Shown one piece after another: positions 1 through 7,851 of a stretch of DNA of 64,000 bases. This stretch comes from Thalassotalea insulae (GTDB lineage: Bacteria; Pseudomonadota; Gammaproteobacteria; Enterobacterales; Alteromonadaceae). A program made the translations under genes and the position numbers. Within the stretch, counting starts at the first letter, position 1, and every line of letters starts with the position of its first letter. The notes beneath the pieces are model-generated. The model was not told the DNA's origin, ran no database searches, and was given only the letters and a program-made list of their open reading frames with translations. The stretch is taken from assembly GCF_030161395.1 (NCBI RefSeq), contig NZ_BSST01000001.1, positions 3,286,001 through 3,350,000 on the forward strand. Reading direction: 5' to 3'.

Positions 1-882
1 TTTAGCATGATGCTTTATGGCGCGATGTTCTTCTTACCTATCTATGCCGTCACCTTTATTGTTGGTGGTTTTTGGGAAGTAATGTTTGCTGCAGTACGTA
101 AGCATGAAGTTAATGAAGGTTTCTTCGTCAGTTCTATTTTATTCGCCTTAATTGTGCCGGCAACCATTCCATTATGGCAAGTGGCTATCGGTATTACTTT
201 TGGTGTGGTTATCGCGAAAGAAATCTTTGGTGGTACAGGTAAGAACTTCTTAAACCCAGCGTTAGCAGGTCGTGCATTTTTATTCTTTGCTTATCCAAGT
301 GAAATTTCAGGTGACGCGGTTTGGGTTGCTGTTGATGGTTTCTCTGGTGCTACTGCCTTAGCAGCGGGGGCGGCTGCTGAAGTTGGCGCAATCGACTATT
401 CGCTCGGTACACAAGCTTGGTGGGATGCTTTCTGGGGCTTTATTCCTGGTTCTGTTGGTGAAGTGTCAACGGCGGCTATCCTATTAGGTGGTGCTTATAT
501 TCTATATAAAGGTATTGCTTCTTGGCGCATCGTATTAGGTGTGTTTGGCGGTATGGTTGTGACTTCTTTCTTATTCAATACGATTGGTAGTGACACCAAC
601 GCAATGTTTGCGATGCCATGGCATTGGCACTTAGTAGTAGGTGGTTTTGCTTTCGGTATGATGTTTATGGCAACAGATCCTGTTTCTGCGTCATTCACTA
701 ATACGGGTAAATACTGGTTTGGTGCCTTAGTTGGTGTCATGGTGGTGTTGGTGCGTGTTGTTAACCCGGCATTCCCTGAAGGTATGATGCTAGCAATTTT
801 ATTTGCTAACTTGTTTGCGCCATTGTTTGATTACTTTGTTGTGCAATCAAACGTAAAACGGAGGCTTGCTCGCAATGTCTAG
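1..882 (+). CDS. nqrB: Na+-translocating NADH:quinone reductase subunit B (5' truncated)
   Basis: NqrB is a membrane subunit of the sodium-pumping NADH:ubiquinone oxidoreductase and carries covalently bound FMN and riboflavin. The reading frame is open from base 1, so the start lies upstream of the window; the roughly 293 residues present are the C-terminal two thirds of a protein usually near 410 residues. Several hydrophobic segments are visible, and the flavinylation motif DGFSGATALA is present, with the acceptor Thr at codon 352-354. The 3' end overlaps nqrC by 8 bases, which indicates one operon and probable translational coupling. Identification is firm from the motif and from the gene order B-C-D-E-F. 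Confidence 0.97.
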   Translation, partial: FSMMLYGAMFFLPIYAVTFIVGGFWEVMFAAVRKHEVNEGFFVSSILFALIVPATIPLWQVAIGITFGVVIAKEIFGGTGKNFLNPALAGRAFLFFAYPSEISGDAVWVAVDGFSGATALAAGAAAEVGAIDYSLGTQAWWDAFWGFIPGSVGEVSTAAILLGGAYILYKGIASWRIVLGVFGGMVVTSFLFNTIGSDTNAMFAMPWHWHLVVGGFAFGMMFMATDPVSASFTNTGKYWFGALVGVMVVLVRVVNPAFPEGMMLAILFANLFAPLFDYFVVQSNVKRRLARNV

Positions 883-1657
883 TAATAAAGAATCTTTCGG
901 CAGAACGATTGGTTTTGTCCTTGCAGTCTGTATTGTTTGTGCTGCATTAGTGTCTATTGCTGCTTCTGGTTTAAAAGATAAGCAGGTTGAGAATAAGTTA
1001 CTTGATCAGCAAACAAAAATTTTAGAAGCATCAGGTTTACTGGGAATGACGGATGGCACCTCATTTTCGATTAAAGAAACTTATGGCAAGTTTGTTGAAG
1101 CGAAAATGATCGATCTTGACTCAGGTGAGTTTATCGATGGCGATCCTTTGTTATTTGATGAGCGTCGTAACTCACGCGATGCCACTAAGTCAGAAAAACC
1201 GGAAAATGATATTGCTGGTATTAACCGTCGTTCACATGACGCTGTTATTTATATTGTTCGCAATGGTGCTGGCGTAGTTGAAACAGTTGTATTTCCAATT
1301 GTTGGTTCAGGTCTTTGGGACTTAATGTATGGCTTTGTTGGTATGGAAGCTGATTTAAATACCGTTAAAAATTTAATTTATACCGCAGATTTTAAAGAAA
1401 CTCCGGGCTTAGGTGCTGAAGTACTTAACCCTAAGTGGAAAGCATTATGGCCGGGTAAGAAAATCTACGATGAATCTGGTGCGTTAAAAATTAAATTGGT
1501 TAAAGGTGGCGCGAAAGCTGGTGATATACATGGTGTTGATGCCTTATCGGGTGCGACATTAACCAGTAATGGTGTAACCCGTACCTTACATTTTTGGTTT
1601 GGTAAAGAAGGTTACTTACCTTTTATTACTAAGTATCGTGAAGGAGGCTTAATCTAA
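875..1657 (+). CDS. nqrC: Na+-translocating NADH:quinone reductase subunit C
   Basis: NqrC is the periplasm-facing subunit with a second covalent FMN. The 260-residue product has one N-terminal membrane helix (about residues 10-30) and the flavinylation motif SGATLT at residues 225-230, in which Thr228 is the expected FMN acceptor. I chose ATG 875 because a GGAGG Shine-Dalgarno lies about ten bases before it; an in-frame TTG at 866 is less likely. The start is inside the end of nqrB and the stop overlaps the nqrD start by one base. FMN attachment should depend on the ApbE encoded at 4428. Confidence 0.97.
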   Translation: MSSNKESFGRTIGFVLAVCIVCAALVSIAASGLKDKQVENKLLDQQTKILEASGLLGMTDGTSFSIKETYGKFVEAKMIDLDSGEFIDGDPLLFDERRNSRDATKSEKPENDIAGINRRSHDAVIYIVRNGAGVVETVVFPIVGSGLWDLMYGFVGMEADLNTVKNLIYTADFKETPGLGAEVLNPKWKALWPGKKIYDESGALKIKLVKGGAKAGDIHGVDALSGATLTSNGVTRTLHFWFGKEGYLPFITKYREGGLI

Positions 1658-2280
1658 TGTCTTCAGAAGCAAATAAAGTATTAACAAAACCTATTGTTGA
1701 TAATAACCCGATTGCCTTGCAAGTACTGGGTATTTGTTCGGCGCTGGCGGTTACCAGTTCAATGGCAAACGCCTTAGTAATGACGTTAGCGGTAACTTTA
1801 GTTACAGCGTTTTCTAACTTGTTTATTTCGGCGATTCGTAATCAGATCCCATCAAGTGTGCGTATTATCGTACAGATGGCAATTATTGCCTCATTGGTAA
1901 TTGTGGTTGATCAGATATTAAAGGCTTTTTCATATCAGCTCTCACAAGAGTTATCGGTATATATTGGTTTGATTATTACTAACTGTATCGTTATGGGTCG
2001 TGCAGAAGCGTTTGCGATGAAAGAAAAACCAGGCGTAAGTTTTATGGATGGTATCGGTAACGGCTTAGGTTATGGTTTTATCTTAATGACTGTTGCTTTC
2101 TTCCGCGAATTATTTGGTTTTGGTACCTTATTTGGTATTGAAATTTTACCATTGATTCAAAACGACGGTTGGTATCAGGCAAATGGCTTATTGGTTTTAC
2201 CATTTAGCTCATTCTTCATCATTGGTTTGATCATCTGGGCAATTCGCCAATGGAAACCAGAGCAAGTTGAGAAGGACTAA
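1657..2280 (+). CDS. nqrD: Na+-translocating NADH:quinone reductase subunit D
   Basis: NqrD is a polytopic inner-membrane subunit related to RnfE and to NqrE. The 207-residue product is almost entirely hydrophobic with about six helices, and it contains the conserved ITNCIVMGRAEAFA segment, whose Cys belongs to the intramembrane [2Fe-2S] site shared with NqrE in solved Nqr structures. ATG 1657 overlaps the nqrC stop (TAATG) and is preceded by AAGGAGG, so translation is coupled. Length matches the family. Confidence 0.97.
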   Translation: MSSEANKVLTKPIVDNNPIALQVLGICSALAVTSSMANALVMTLAVTLVTAFSNLFISAIRNQIPSSVRIIVQMAIIASLVIVVDQILKAFSYQLSQELSVYIGLIITNCIVMGRAEAFAMKEKPGVSFMDGIGNGLGYGFILMTVAFFRELFGFGTLFGIEILPLIQNDGWYQANGLLVLPFSSFFIIGLIIWAIRQWKPEQVEKD

Positions 2281-2283
2281 CCG

Positions 2284-2907
2284 ATGGAACATTATATTAG
2301 TTTATTAGTTAAAACGATTTTTATTGAAAACATCGCGTTATCATTTTTCTTAGGTATGTGTACTTTCTTAGCGGTTTCTAAGAAAGTCAGTACCGCGATT
2401 GGTCTAGGTGTTGCTGTTATTGTGGTACTAGGTATTGCGGTACCCGCTAACCAAATCATTTATCAGGCCATTTTAGCGCCTGGTGCGTTAGATAGCGTGT
2501 TAGGTATTACTGATCCTAAAGAATCTATTGATTTAAGCTTCTTATCGTTTATTACCTTTATCGGTGTTATTGCAGCATTAGTACAAATCCTTGAGATGGT
2601 GCTGGATAAGTATTTCCCGGCGCTTTATCAGGCATTAGGGATCTTCTTACCGTTGATCACGGTGAACTGTGCGATTTTTGGTGCAGTATCATTTATGGTT
2701 GCTCGTAACTACACGTTAGGCGAGTCAGTGGTTTATGGTATTGGCTCAGGCATTGGTTGGGCATTAGCGATTGTGTTACTTGCGGGTATCCGTGAGAAGA
2801 TGAAATATTCTGATGTACCAGCTGGCCTTAAAGGTTTGGGGATTACGTTTATTACTGCAGGATTGATGGCGTTTGGCTTTCTTTCTTTCGGTGGTATTTC
2901 GTTATAA
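2284..2907 (+). CDS. nqrE: Na+-translocating NADH:quinone reductase subunit E
   Basis: NqrE is the membrane paralogue of NqrD and forms the other half of the intramembrane iron-sulfur site. The 207-residue product has about six hydrophobic segments and two conserved Cys contexts, FFLGMCTFLAVSKK near the N terminus and LITVNCAIFGAV in the middle. It starts three bases after the nqrD stop. It is a few residues longer than the roughly 200 residues usual for NqrE. A hairpin lies between this gene and nqrF. Confidence 0.97.
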   Translation: MEHYISLLVKTIFIENIALSFFLGMCTFLAVSKKVSTAIGLGVAVIVVLGIAVPANQIIYQAILAPGALDSVLGITDPKESIDLSFLSFITFIGVIAALVQILEMVLDKYFPALYQALGIFLPLITVNCAIFGAVSFMVARNYTLGESVVYGIGSGIGWALAIVLLAGIREKMKYSDVPAGLKGLGITFITAGLMAFGFLSFGGISL

Positions 2908-2920
2908 TAAGATTAACGTA

Positions 2921-2941
2921 GAAAGTGCTGTAAGCACTTTC
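2921..2941 (+). other. Intra-operon hairpin between nqrE and nqrF
   Basis: An 8-bp perfect inverted repeat, GAAAGTGC and GCACTTTC, with a five-base loop sits in the 61-base gap between nqrE and nqrF, the only sizeable gap in the part of the operon seen here. There is no run of T after it, so it is more likely an RNA processing or stability element than a full terminator. Function is inferred. Confidence 0.5.
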
Positions 2942-2968
2942 TCCTAGAGAAGTGTAAAGGAAAAGTCG

Positions 2969-4192
2969 ATGGAAATTATTCTCGGCGTAGGCATGTTCAC
3001 TGCAATCGTTATCGCTTTGGTTCTAGTGATCTTATTCGCTAAATCAAAGTTGGTTGCTGAAGGTGACGTGACTATTTCAATTAATGGTGACCCTGAAAAG
3101 GCAGTAACAACTACTGCAGGTGGTAAGCTATTAGGAGCCCTTGCAGATCAAGGTATTTTCGTACCTTCTGCCTGTGGTGGTGGTGGTACTTGTGGACAAT
3201 GTCGTGTACACGTCCATTCTGGTGGCGGTGATATTTTGCCAACAGAAATGGGCCATATAACTAAACGCGAAGCGAAAGAAGGCTGTCGTTTATCCTGTCA
3301 GGTTGCTGTGAAGCAAGACATGGATATTGAATTAGAAGATGAGATCTTCGGTGTTCAGCAATGGGAATGTGAAGTTATCTCTAATGATAACAAAGCAACT
3401 TTCATTAAAGAATTGAAGTTGAAAATTCCTGATGGAGAGTCTGTACCGTTTAGAGCCGGTGGTTACATTCAAATTGAAGCCCCTGCCTATCACGTTAAGT
3501 ATTCAGATTTTGATATCGATGAGCAATATCGTGGCGACTGGAACCATTTTGGTTTCTTTGATGTAGAGTCGAAAGTTGATGAGCCTACATTGCGTGCTTA
3601 TTCAATGGCGAACTACCCGGAAGAAGAAGGCATCATTATGCTGAATGTTCGTATTGCGACACCACCACCAGGTAAATTACATTTACCTGCAGGTAAAATG
3701 TCGTCATACATCTTTAGCTTAAAACCAGGTGATAAAGTCACAATTTCTGGTCCATTTGGTGAATTCTTCGCTAAAGATACTGACGCTGAAATGGTATTTA
3801 TCGGTGGTGGTGCTGGTATGGCGCCAATGCGTTCACATATCTTCGATCAACTTAAGCGTCTTAACTCTAAGCGTAAGATGTCATTCTGGTATGGTGCACG
3901 TTCACTTCGTGAAATGTTCTATGAAGATGATTACAATATGCTGGCGGCGGAAAATGATAACTTTGAGTGGCATGTTGCGTTATCTGATCCTCAACCTGAA
4001 GATAACTGGGACGGTATGACTGGCTTTATTCATAACGTACTTTATGAAAACTATTTGAAAGATCATGAAGCGCCAGAAGATTGTGAATACTATATGTGTG
4101 GGCCACCAATGATGAACGCTGCTGTAATTCATATGTTAAAAGAATTAGGCGTTGAAGACGAAAACATCTTGCTTGACGACTTCGGCGGATAA
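2969..4192 (+). CDS. nqrF: Na+-translocating NADH:quinone reductase subunit F
   Basis: NqrF is the NADH-oxidising entry subunit. The 407-residue product has an N-terminal membrane anchor (about residues 3-24), a ferredoxin-type [2Fe-2S] domain with the cysteine cluster CGGGGTCGQC and a downstream Cys, then a ferredoxin-reductase-like domain with the FAD motif LRAYSMANYP and an NADH-binding region (FIGGGAGMAPMRSH, then YMCGPPMM near the C terminus). All of these are in family order and the length is typical. It is the last nqr structural gene; a structured repeat and a strong terminator follow. Confidence 0.98.
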   Translation: MEIILGVGMFTAIVIALVLVILFAKSKLVAEGDVTISINGDPEKAVTTTAGGKLLGALADQGIFVPSACGGGGTCGQCRVHVHSGGGDILPTEMGHITKREAKEGCRLSCQVAVKQDMDIELEDEIFGVQQWECEVISNDNKATFIKELKLKIPDGESVPFRAGGYIQIEAPAYHVKYSDFDIDEQYRGDWNHFGFFDVESKVDEPTLRAYSMANYPEEEGIIMLNVRIATPPPGKLHLPAGKMSSYIFSLKPGDKVTISGPFGEFFAKDTDAEMVFIGGGAGMAPMRSHIFDQLKRLNSKRKMSFWYGARSLREMFYEDDYNMLAAENDNFEWHVALSDPQPEDNWDGMTGFIHNVLYENYLKDHEAPEDCEYYMCGPPMMNAAVIHMLKELGVEDENILLDDFGG

Positions 4193-4216
4193 CATCTGAT
4201 TTTGATGACCTTTTGA

Positions 4217-4282
4217 CTGCTACTCGGCGTTAGAAGTACTCACCTAGTAAACTAGGCTCCGTGCTTCTGCCTTGATTAGCAG
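4217..4282. repeat. Structured intergenic repeat, copy 1 (three nested stems)
   Basis: Nested inverted repeats are visible: CTGCTA (4217-4222) pairs TAGCAG (4277-4282); AGAAGTAC (4232-4239) pairs GTGCTTCT (4261-4268, one G-U type mismatch); CCTAG (4243-4247) pairs CTAGG (4252-4256) around TAAA. A second element of the same design lies after eno at 48291-48341, sharing the TCGGC lead-in, the TCA spacer and the CTCC spacer while the stem sequences differ. This suggests a dispersed structured repeat family rather than a simple terminator. Confidence 0.6.
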
Positions 4283-4322
4283 CCAAAATACGGCTCAAAA
4301 TAAAATGTTATGGAATATATGA

Positions 4323-4350
4323 ATAAAAGGTGACTTAGGTCACCTTTTAT
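4323..4350 (+). terminator. Terminator after nqrF
   Basis: A 12-bp perfect stem, ATAAAAGGTGAC and GTCACCTTTTAT, closes a TTAG loop; the 3' arm and following bases are T-rich. It is placed to end the nqr transcript. Its 3' arm overlaps a second inverted repeat (4346-4358 with 4398-4410), so an alternative fold exists. Confidence 0.8.
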
Positions 4351-4427
4351 TTATCTAAGTGACTTTGGTCGGTTTAAGAGGGCGACATAAAGGTGATTTA
4401 GATAAATAAATTATTAGGATAATTGTT

Positions 4428-5465
4428 ATGAATACTATGAAATCAATTGCATATTTATTTATCGCTTTGTTATTAACTGGGTGTTTTCCAAGTAATGATT
4501 TGGAAAAACGAGAGATATTGCTACAAGGCATTACTATGGGGACCGTTGCTTATCATATTAAATATGTCGCCGATCCTAAGGGGAGCGTTGATATTGATAA
4601 GCAAAGTGTCGATATGCATCAGGGGGTGGAAGCTATCTTAAAGCAACTGAATCAGGATATGTCGACCTGGATCCCTGATTCTGAATTGTCAAAGTTTAAT
4701 AGTGCGACAACGTTAGAGCCGGTTGAGATTTCTGAAGGTTTACGCCGTGTGGTAGCTGAATCTATTCGTTTAGGCCATTTAAGTGGTGGTAAGCTAGATG
4801 TTACGGTTGGCCCTTTGGTAAATCTATGGGGCTTTGGTCCGGAAAGCCGTCCTGAAAAACAGCCGACGGATGAAGAAATTACCCAGGCGAAGGCACGTGT
4901 TGGTATTGACCATTTGACACTGGTTGAGAATAAAATGTCAAAAGCCATTCCAGAGCTTTACGTAGACTTATCTACCATTGCTAAAGGCTACGCAGTTGAC
5001 TTAGTTGCGGAATATTTAGAGCAACAAGGCTTTAATGATTATTTAGTGGAAATAGGAGGTGAATTAAGGGCAAAAGGTTTTAAACATACCGGCGAATTAT
5101 GGGTTGTTGCGATAGAAAAGCCAATTTCTGAAGAACGAGCTGTGCAGCAGTATATTGTGCCGAAAGATAACGCTGTGGCAACTTCTGGTGATTATCGTAA
5201 GTATTTTGAAGAAAATGGTCAGCGTTTTTCTCATATTATTGATCCACATACCGGTAAGCCAATTGACCATAAACTGGTTTCCGCCACTGTTATTCATCCG
5301 TCATCAATGACCGCCGATGGTTTATCGACAGCTTTGATGTTGATGGGAGAGCAAAAGGCACTAGCGTTTGCTGAGCAAAATGAGCTTGCAGCTTACTTGA
5401 TCATCAAAACCGATGATGGCTTTATTGAGCAAAGTACAGTAAAATTCATGCAGTATCTCAAGTAG
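4428..5465 (+). CDS. apbE: FAD:protein FMN transferase, lipoprotein
   Basis: ApbE transfers FMN from FAD onto threonine of target proteins, here most likely NqrB and NqrC. The 345-residue product begins with a lipoprotein signal ending in the lipobox LLTGC, so it acts at the periplasmic side of the inner membrane. Family motifs are visible: GITMGTVAY near residue 36, DVTVGPLVNLWGFGP, DLSTIAKGYAVD, and the metal/FAD-binding stretch ATSGDYRKYF followed by HIIDPHTGKP. The length is standard. It has its own upstream region behind the nqrF terminator and is followed at 27 bases by nqrM, the usual maturation-gene order. Confidence 0.97.
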   Translation: MNTMKSIAYLFIALLLTGCFPSNDLEKREILLQGITMGTVAYHIKYVADPKGSVDIDKQSVDMHQGVEAILKQLNQDMSTWIPDSELSKFNSATTLEPVEISEGLRRVVAESIRLGHLSGGKLDVTVGPLVNLWGFGPESRPEKQPTDEEITQAKARVGIDHLTLVENKMSKAIPELYVDLSTIAKGYAVDLVAEYLEQQGFNDYLVEIGGELRAKGFKHTGELWVVAIEKPISEERAVQQYIVPKDNAVATSGDYRKYFEENGQRFSHIIDPHTGKPIDHKLVSATVIHPSSMTADGLSTALMLMGEQKALAFAEQNELAAYLIIKTDDGFIEQSTVKFMQYLK

Positions 5466-5492
5466 CTGCTTTATTAACTTAAGGTTAAATCG

Positions 5493-5711
5493 ATGACGAT
5501 TTTTTTTATTACTTTCGGCTTTTTTCTCGTTGTTGTTGTCGCGATGGCTGTCGGTTATATTTTTCAGCAAAAAACCTTGGCAGGCAGTTGTGGTGGCTTA
5601 GGTAGTATTGGCATTGAAAAAGCCTGTAACTGTGATAACCCTTGTGAAAAGCGTAAAGAGCGTGAACGCAAGGCAGCACAGCAACAAGCGATTGATATTA
5701 AAAATATTTAA
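5493..5711 (+). CDS. nqrM: Na+-NQR maturation protein NqrM (DUF539 family)
   Basis: NqrM is required for Nqr assembly and is thought to deliver iron to the intramembrane iron-sulfur site of NqrD/NqrE. The 72-residue product has one N-terminal transmembrane helix (about residues 4-24) followed by a cysteine-rich stretch with four Cys (GSCGG, then ACNCDNPC), which is the family signature, and a charged C-terminal tail. It directly follows apbE, as in other Nqr-containing gammaproteobacteria, and a terminator follows. Confidence 0.95.
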   Translation: MTIFFITFGFFLVVVVAMAVGYIFQQKTLAGSCGGLGSIGIEKACNCDNPCEKRKERERKAAQQQAIDIKNI

Positions 5712-5740
5712 GCTGGCTTCTCAACGAGTTCAACATATCC

Positions 5741-5769
5741 AAACGCCTGATGATTTTCATTGGGCGTTT
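5741..5769 (+). terminator. Terminator after nqrM
   Basis: AAACGCC (5741-5747) pairs GGCGTTT (5763-5769), with an additional inner ATGA/TCAT pairing, followed by a T-rich stretch. It is well placed to end apbE-nqrM transcription. Confidence 0.75.
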
Positions 5770-6240
5770 TGCGTTTTGCGTTCTGCTTTAAGCGCTAATA
5801 TACCTATTGTTCAATTCTCTAATATACCCTGACACATTTTAATTCTCATTTTCCTAAAAAATAGGCAGATATCATGCGGATGAATTCCGATAAAAGCGAG
5901 GACAAATAAGTATTTATCTGTAAATTTAACGCATTTAAAACTTGCTATCGAATAGATTTGTACTATTACTTAATTTAAACAAGTGACAATACGTAACATA
6001 ATAATAAGTTTCATTATTTTACTGAAGGTACCGGTTTATTAGTCTTCTTAAATTAGGCTTATCTTTGTCAATAAAGCGAATATATGTTGTCACTGTAGTG
6101 CTTTGCTAAGTACTCATTTATAACTTCACTTGTTAAAAGTATTAGTAAAACTTTATGCGTCACTGAATTTGAGCCGTATCACTTAAGTGCGATTTTGGGT
6201 TTTAAAGTGAGCAATGTCTAATCTATTTCGGAGAACCGTG
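5770..6240. other. AT-rich intergenic region upstream of the porin operon
   Basis: No open reading frame with coding character is present on either strand. This stretch must hold the promoter of the porin-binding protein-chemoreceptor operon, but I see no convincing match to a known operator, for example no PhoB-type direct repeats. Confidence 0.5.
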
Positions 6241-7329
6241 ATGAGAGTGAAAAAGTTTGCACCTAGTCTAGTGTTAATGTCGTCTATGCTAGCGTGTACT
6301 GGGGCGTATGCAGAAGTTAATCTATCGGGGTTTGCCAGTATTAATGCTGGTAAAGTATTGAGTGGGGATGGTGTCCCGCAATTTGATGTGCCACCTACTT
6401 TTCTGGCTGATTACCCAATAGTGTCGGCCTATAAGGAAGAATGGGATTTTGATCCTGAAAGTTTATTTGGTGTGCAAATTAGTGCTGATTTATCTCATGG
6501 GATATCTGCAACTGCTCAAGTAGTTGCTCGGGGCGCTAATGAGTGGGATCCTGAATTTGAGTGGGCTTATATTTCTTATGAACTCAATGATGAATTCACC
6601 ATTCAGGCAGGTAAAAAGCGCTTGCCGCTATTTTATTATTCAGACTTTTATGATGTTGGCTATGCTTATGTATGGATGCGAGCACCGGCAGATAATTATA
6701 CATGGCAGATCTTTAACTATACAGGCCTCAATGTACTGTATTCGAAAGATATTGGTGACTGGTCAGTTGTCGCTAATCTCTATACTGGTAAAGAAGATGA
6801 CAAAGACAATAAGTTATTAGGTGACTTCTTCTTTGGGGGCTCTGAAACCCGAGAAATTTGGAAAGATATTTTCGGCGGTGTAATTAATCTAAGTAAAGAC
6901 TGGTTCGAAGCTCGTTTTACTATTATGGAATACACTAACGAACGTTATATCGATGGTGAACGTGTGATGTGGGATGGCAAAGATCATCGCGACGGTACCT
7001 TTTACGGTGGTGCGTTTAACTTCGATTTAGGCGATTGGTTTGTATTAACAGAAATGAGTCGTCTAGATCTAGATGATAATTATGATACACGAATGGTTAC
7101 CTTTGGTTATCGATTAAATGAGTTGACACCTTTTATTGCTTATTCTGAGTTTGATCAAGACGAAGATGGAGGTGAAGAACACAATACGACGTCTATAGGA
7201 CTACGCTGGGACTTTCATAGCTCAGCCGTATTTAAGGTTCAGTATGACAAAATTGAAGATAAATCGTTTGATTTAGCCGTTGCTGGTGATAGCAGGGCAT
7301 TATCTTTTGGTGTTGACGTTGTGTTTTAA
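6241..7329 (+). CDS. Outer-membrane porin-like beta-barrel
   Basis: The product, about 362 residues, has a cleavable signal peptide ending at AYA and then alternating polar/aromatic beta strands typical of trimeric porins; the C terminus ends in SFGVDVVF with a terminal aromatic residue, the usual outer-membrane assembly signal. I chose ATG 6241 because GGAGA lies about seven bases upstream; an in-frame ATG at 6214 would add nine residues ahead of the signal peptide. It is followed at 12 bases by a periplasmic binding-like protein and then a chemoreceptor. Substrate is unknown; the partner gene suggests phosphate or another anion, which is inference. Confidence 0.8.
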   Translation: MRVKKFAPSLVLMSSMLACTGAYAEVNLSGFASINAGKVLSGDGVPQFDVPPTFLADYPIVSAYKEEWDFDPESLFGVQISADLSHGISATAQVVARGANEWDPEFEWAYISYELNDEFTIQAGKKRLPLFYYSDFYDVGYAYVWMRAPADNYTWQIFNYTGLNVLYSKDIGDWSVVANLYTGKEDDKDNKLLGDFFFGGSETREIWKDIFGGVINLSKDWFEARFTIMEYTNERYIDGERVMWDGKDHRDGTFYGGAFNFDLGDWFVLTEMSRLDLDDNYDTRMVTFGYRLNELTPFIAYSEFDQDEDGGEEHNTTSIGLRWDFHSSAVFKVQYDKIEDKSFDLAVAGDSRALSFGVDVVF

Positions 7330-7341
7330 GGTGTGACAGAT

Positions 7342-7758
7342 ATGAAACTATTTAAAAAATTATTTATAGCCAGCGTTACAGTTACAACTTTTAGTTGTTT
7401 TGCTGAAGTTTCAGTAATTGTTAATAGCAGTAATGGCGACACTATTAATCAAAAGTTGATTAAACAAATATATTTAGGCAAAGCGAAATCTTTTCCCAGT
7501 GGTAATAAAATTACGGTATTAACCTTAAATGACGATGCGAAAGGAACTGATTTATTTCGTCAAAATGCATTGAATAAATCGAATAGCCAGTATAAGTCTT
7601 ATTGGGCTAAACGTGCTTTTACCGGGAAAGGAACACCTCCTAAAGAATTATCGAATGCCAATGAAATGATCAACGCAGTCAAATCTGATGCTGGTGCAAT
7701 AGGGTTTGTGGACAGTAGCGCCGTCACTGGCGATGTGAAAGTCGTGGCGACATTTTAA
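7342..7758 (+). CDS. Small periplasmic phosphate-binding (PstS/PBP)-like protein
   Basis: The product of about 138 residues has a signal peptide (hydrophobic stretch then a Cys/Ala-type cleavage region) and resembles one lobe of the PBP-like phosphate-binding fold: INQKLIKQIYLGKAKSFPSG, YWAKRAFTGKGTPPK and a C-terminal DAGAIGFVDSS, the last being typical of this family. It is much shorter than full PstS (about 320 residues), so it cannot be a classical two-lobe transporter receptor by itself. ATG 7342 follows AAGGTG; an in-frame GTG at 7333 is less likely. It lies between a porin and a chemoreceptor gene, which suggests it presents a ligand to one or both. Confidence 0.75.
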   Translation: MKLFKKLFIASVTVTTFSCFAEVSVIVNSSNGDTINQKLIKQIYLGKAKSFPSGNKITVLTLNDDAKGTDLFRQNALNKSNSQYKSYWAKRAFTGKGTPPKELSNANEMINAVKSDAGAIGFVDSSAVTGDVKVVATF

Positions 7759-7851
7759 TGTGAGTGAAGTAAATAAGTTAGTTACTTCTACCTGATTGCT
7801 CATTAGTGCTTTCAGGTAGAAGCTACATTTTATATGTGTGCTGAGGTGAAG

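Noticed and set aside
4652..4948. Open frame antisense to apbE
   Set aside because: A shadow of the apbE coding sequence with no start signal or domain.
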